From Arthrobacter sp. B3I4 (GTDB taxonomy: Bacteria > Actinomycetota > Actinomycetes > Actinomycetales > Micrococcaceae), in contig NZ_JAUSYK010000001.1 of the NCBI RefSeq assembly GCF_030816855.1, forward strand, positions 2,046,001-2,110,000: DNA of 64,000 nt, in the 5' to 3' direction. A program made the translations under genes and the position numbers. This document shows, piece by piece, positions 61,830 to 64,000 of this stretch (the first letter of the stretch is position 1; the number at the start of each line of letters is the position of its first letter). A model generated the notes under the pieces. The model ran no database searches. It saw nothing but the letters and a program-made list of their open reading frames with translations, and was not told the DNA's origin.

Positions 61830-63155
61830 ATGAGTAGTGTTCTGACAATCCGCGGAGGCGTCCCGCTGACCGGCCGCGTCACCGTCCGCGGGGCCAAGAA
61901 TCTTGTCCCCAAGGCGATGGTCGCCGCCCTGCTGGGCAACGAACCGTCCGTGTTGCGCAACGTTCCTGAGATCAAGGACGTTGAGGTTGTCACCAGCCTG
62001 CTCCAGCTGCACGGCGTGACGGTGGACAAGGACCCGGTCACCGGGGACCTGACCCTGGACCCCACGAATGCGAAGACCGCCTCGCACACGGCCATTGACG
62101 CGCACGCCGGCGATTCGCGCATCCCGATCCTGTTGTGCGGACCCTTGATCCACGCCATCGGTGAAGCGTTCATCCCGGACCTCGGTGGCTGCAAGATCGG
62201 TGACCGCCCGATCGACTACCACCTCAACGTGCTGCGCCAGTTCGGCGCCGTCGTGGAGAAGCGCCCGGGCGGGATCCACATTTCCGCGCCCGGCGGCCTC
62301 AAGGGTGCCAAGATCGCCCTGCCCTACCCGTCCGTCGGCGCGACCGAGCAGGTCCTGCTCAGCGCCACCCGCGCCGAGGGAATCACGGAACTGTCCGGCG
62401 CGGCCACCGAACCGGAAATCGTCGACCTCATCGCCGTGCTGCAGAAGATGGGCGCCATCATCAGCGTCCAGACCGACCGCACTATCCGCATCGAGGGCGT
62501 CCAGGACCTGGGCGGCTACAACCACCGGGCCCTGTCCGACCGCAACGAGTCGGCGTCCTGGGCCTCCGCAGCCCTGGTGACCCGCGGCGACATCTTCGTA
62601 GAAGGCGCCACCCAGCGCGACATGATGACGTTCCTGAACACCTACCGCAAGGTGGGCGGCGGCATGGACATCCGCGACGATGGCATCCGCTTCTACCACC
62701 CGGGCGGCAAACTCAGCCCGCTGGTCCTCGAAACGGATGTGCACCCCGGGTTCATGACCGACTGGCAGCAGCCGCTCGTCGTGGCTCTGACGCAGGCGGA
62801 GGGCGTGTCGATCGTGCACGAGACCGTCTACGAAAACCGCTTCGGCTTTACCGACGCCCTGATCCGCATGGGGGCCAACATTCAGGTCCACCGCGAGTGC
62901 CTTGGCAGTGTCCCGTGCCGCTTTGGCCAGCGGAACTTCCTGCACTCGGCGGTCATCTCCGGCCCTACCCAGCTCAAAGGCACCGACATCGACGTCCCGG
63001 ACCTGCGCGGCGGCTTCAGCCACCTGATCGCAGCCCTGGCCGCCACGGGCACCTCGCGTGTCACCGGTATCGACATCATCAACCGCGGCTACGAGCGGTT
63101 CACTGAAAAGCTCGCCGGCCTGGGCGCCGATTTCGACATTACGTCGGCGCGGTAG
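61830..63155 (+). CDS. murA: UDP-N-acetylglucosamine 1-carboxyvinyltransferase
   Basis: A 441-residue enzyme that adds enolpyruvate from PEP to UDP-GlcNAc, the first committed step of peptidoglycan synthesis. VRGAKNLVPKAMVAALLGNE contains the catalytic Lys-Asn pair (K23, N24). The PEP-binding cysteine, site of fosfomycin attack, is C121 in DLGGCKIGDRPIDYHLN. VPDLRGGFSHLIAALAATGT and the repeated inside-out barrel halves complete it. GAGGAAA precedes the ATG, and TATGCT (61770-61775) is a possible -10. A PlsC-type gene follows after 10 bases. Confidence 0.96.
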   Translation: MSSVLTIRGGVPLTGRVTVRGAKNLVPKAMVAALLGNEPSVLRNVPEIKDVEVVTSLLQLHGVTVDKDPVTGDLTLDPTNAKTASHTAIDAHAGDSRIPILLCGPLIHAIGEAFIPDLGGCKIGDRPIDYHLNVLRQFGAVVEKRPGGIHISAPGGLKGAKIALPYPSVGATEQVLLSATRAEGITELSGAATEPEIVDLIAVLQKMGAIISVQTDRTIRIEGVQDLGGYNHRALSDRNESASWASAALVTRGDIFVEGATQRDMMTFLNTYRKVGGGMDIRDDGIRFYHPGGKLSPLVLETDVHPGFMTDWQQPLVVALTQAEGVSIVHETVYENRFGFTDALIRMGANIQVHRECLGSVPCRFGQRNFLHSAVISGPTQLKGTDIDVPDLRGGFSHLIAALAATGTSRVTGIDIINRGYERFTEKLAGLGADFDITSAR

Positions 63156-63165
63156 CGGGGACGAC

Positions 63166-63993
63166 GTGAAGGAAACGGCCAAGAGCCACGTCACCTTTGT
63201 CATCGTCGCCGGCATCGTCCGGCCGGTGATGAACCTGCTGATGAACAAGAAGTGGGAAGGCCTGGAAAAGCTCCCCGCCGGCGGGTTCATCGCGGTGCCC
63301 AACCATTGCACGGAGATCGACCCGCTGGTGATCGGGCACATGCTCTACAACCAGCAGCGGATGCCGCACTTCCTGGCCAAGGGCAGCCTCTTCAAGGTCC
63401 CGGTCCTCCGGTCTGTGCTGCGTAACACCAAGCAGATTCCGGTGGAACGCTCGACGGCGGGAGCCAACCGTTCGTTGCAGGTCGCCAAGGAAGTCGTGGA
63501 TGAAGGCGGCGCCATCATCATCTACCCCGAGGGAACGCTGACCCGCGATCCGGAGCTGTGGCCGATGAAGGGCCACACCGGGGCGGCCCGGATGGCGCTG
63601 GAGAGCGGTATCCCGGTCGTCCCGATGGCCCACTGGGGAGCGCATGAGGTCTTCCCGCGCTACGCCAAGCGGTTCCACGTCTTTCCCCGGAAGACCTCAC
63701 GCGTGCTCGTCGGTGATCCGGTGGACCTGAGCGCCTTCGCCGGCCGGCCGCTGGACCGGGCGACGCTGGCAGAGGCGACGAACGTCATCATGGAAGCCAT
63801 CACGGAGCTGCTGGCGACCCTGCGCGGGGAGCAGCCGCCGCTCTTGCGGTGGGATCCGGCAGCGCACAACCAGTCCACCCACGGTCGCTTCATGGAGCGC
63901 GGTGGCAGTGCTCCCGGCGGTGGCGCCGACAGGGCCCCCGGCGGGGTTTTCGACGGCGGTCCGGTTGACGGCGCGCCGGACGGCGCCAAGTGA
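63166..63993 (+). CDS. 1-acyl-sn-glycerol-3-phosphate acyltransferase (PlsC family)
   Basis: A 275-residue protein from GTG 63166, ten bases after the murA stop; the frame is open upstream only within murA. The HxxxxD motif is VPNHCTEIDPLVIGH (about residues 43-57), glycerol-phosphate binding is in NTKQIPVERS, and the second conserved block is IIIYPEGTLTRDPELWPMKG. A basic N-terminal hydrophobic helix (FVIVAGIVRPVMNLLM) anchors it. The last ~50 residues are a Gly/Asp/Pro-rich tail. It makes phosphatidic acid from lysophosphatidate or acylates a related lipid. Co-transcription with murA links cell wall and membrane synthesis. Confidence 0.9.
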   Translation: MKETAKSHVTFVIVAGIVRPVMNLLMNKKWEGLEKLPAGGFIAVPNHCTEIDPLVIGHMLYNQQRMPHFLAKGSLFKVPVLRSVLRNTKQIPVERSTAGANRSLQVAKEVVDEGGAIIIYPEGTLTRDPELWPMKGHTGAARMALESGIPVVPMAHWGAHEVFPRYAKRFHVFPRKTSRVLVGDPVDLSAFAGRPLDRATLAEATNVIMEAITELLATLRGEQPPLLRWDPAAHNQSTHGRFMERGGSAPGGGADRAPGGVFDGGPVDGAPDGAK

Positions 63994-64000
63994 CGGCTGG

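Overview
The window looks like chromosome of a high-GC actinobacterium of the Micrococcaceae (Arthrobacter / Pseudarthrobacter type). This rests on overall base composition, malate:quinone oxidoreductase, an ilvBNC-serA cluster followed by leuB, ilvE and gltX, an IclR-type regulator divergent from leuCD, a DUF222/HNH gene, and GTG/TTG or probably leaderless starts. This is recognition from sequence; no database search was run.

Bases 1-8500 are an accessory, patchily decayed region of small genes: two GNAT acetyltransferases, a VOC protein, several small membrane proteins, a PH-domain protein, a free-standing GyrA-tail-like helical protein, a peptidase E-like/DUF2975-like pair, an SRPBCC protein and a frameshifted dihydrofolate-reductase-like gene. 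A short palindromic GGATCC-centred element occurs four times between 922 and 4974. One membrane protein gene (1020-1721) has a truncated second copy at 5003-5377. Bases 8559-16070 hold single-gene units on the minus strand: an RND transporter, mqo, a family-5 solute-binding lipoprotein and a fasciclin lipoprotein.

Bases 16310-24407 form an arsenic-resistance island. A leftward operon acr3-arsC-arsT-arsO-MFS diverges from arsR, and a tandem ArsA ATPase lies convergent to arsR and a small helical protein. The gene content matches the arsRBOCT type described from Streptomyces. A tRNA-Leu follows. Bases 24707-29945 carry peroxiredoxin, MarR, tRNA-Lys, a PQQ-type sugar dehydrogenase, a sunset-domain protein and a LysR regulator.

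Bases 30073-49611 are mainly core metabolism. ilvD comes first, then an ilvB leader with an apparent leader-peptide attenuator, ilvBNC, serA, an FtsX/ATPase ABC pair, metG, a 32-bp-period repeat array, leuB, ilvE, an MBL hydrolase, an FAH-family protein, gltX and a HAD phosphatase. Together with leuC and leuD (56815-58946, probably controlled by the divergent IclR protein) these supply most of branched-chain amino acid synthesis; leuA is not in the window.

Bases 49690-63993 hold a heptad-repeat membrane protein, tRNA-Gln and tRNA-Glu, two overlapping dynamin-like GTPase genes, DUF1697, the IclR-leuCD locus, a DUF222/HNH gene broken at a G6 run, a CPBP-family membrane protein, murA and a PlsC-type acyltransferase.
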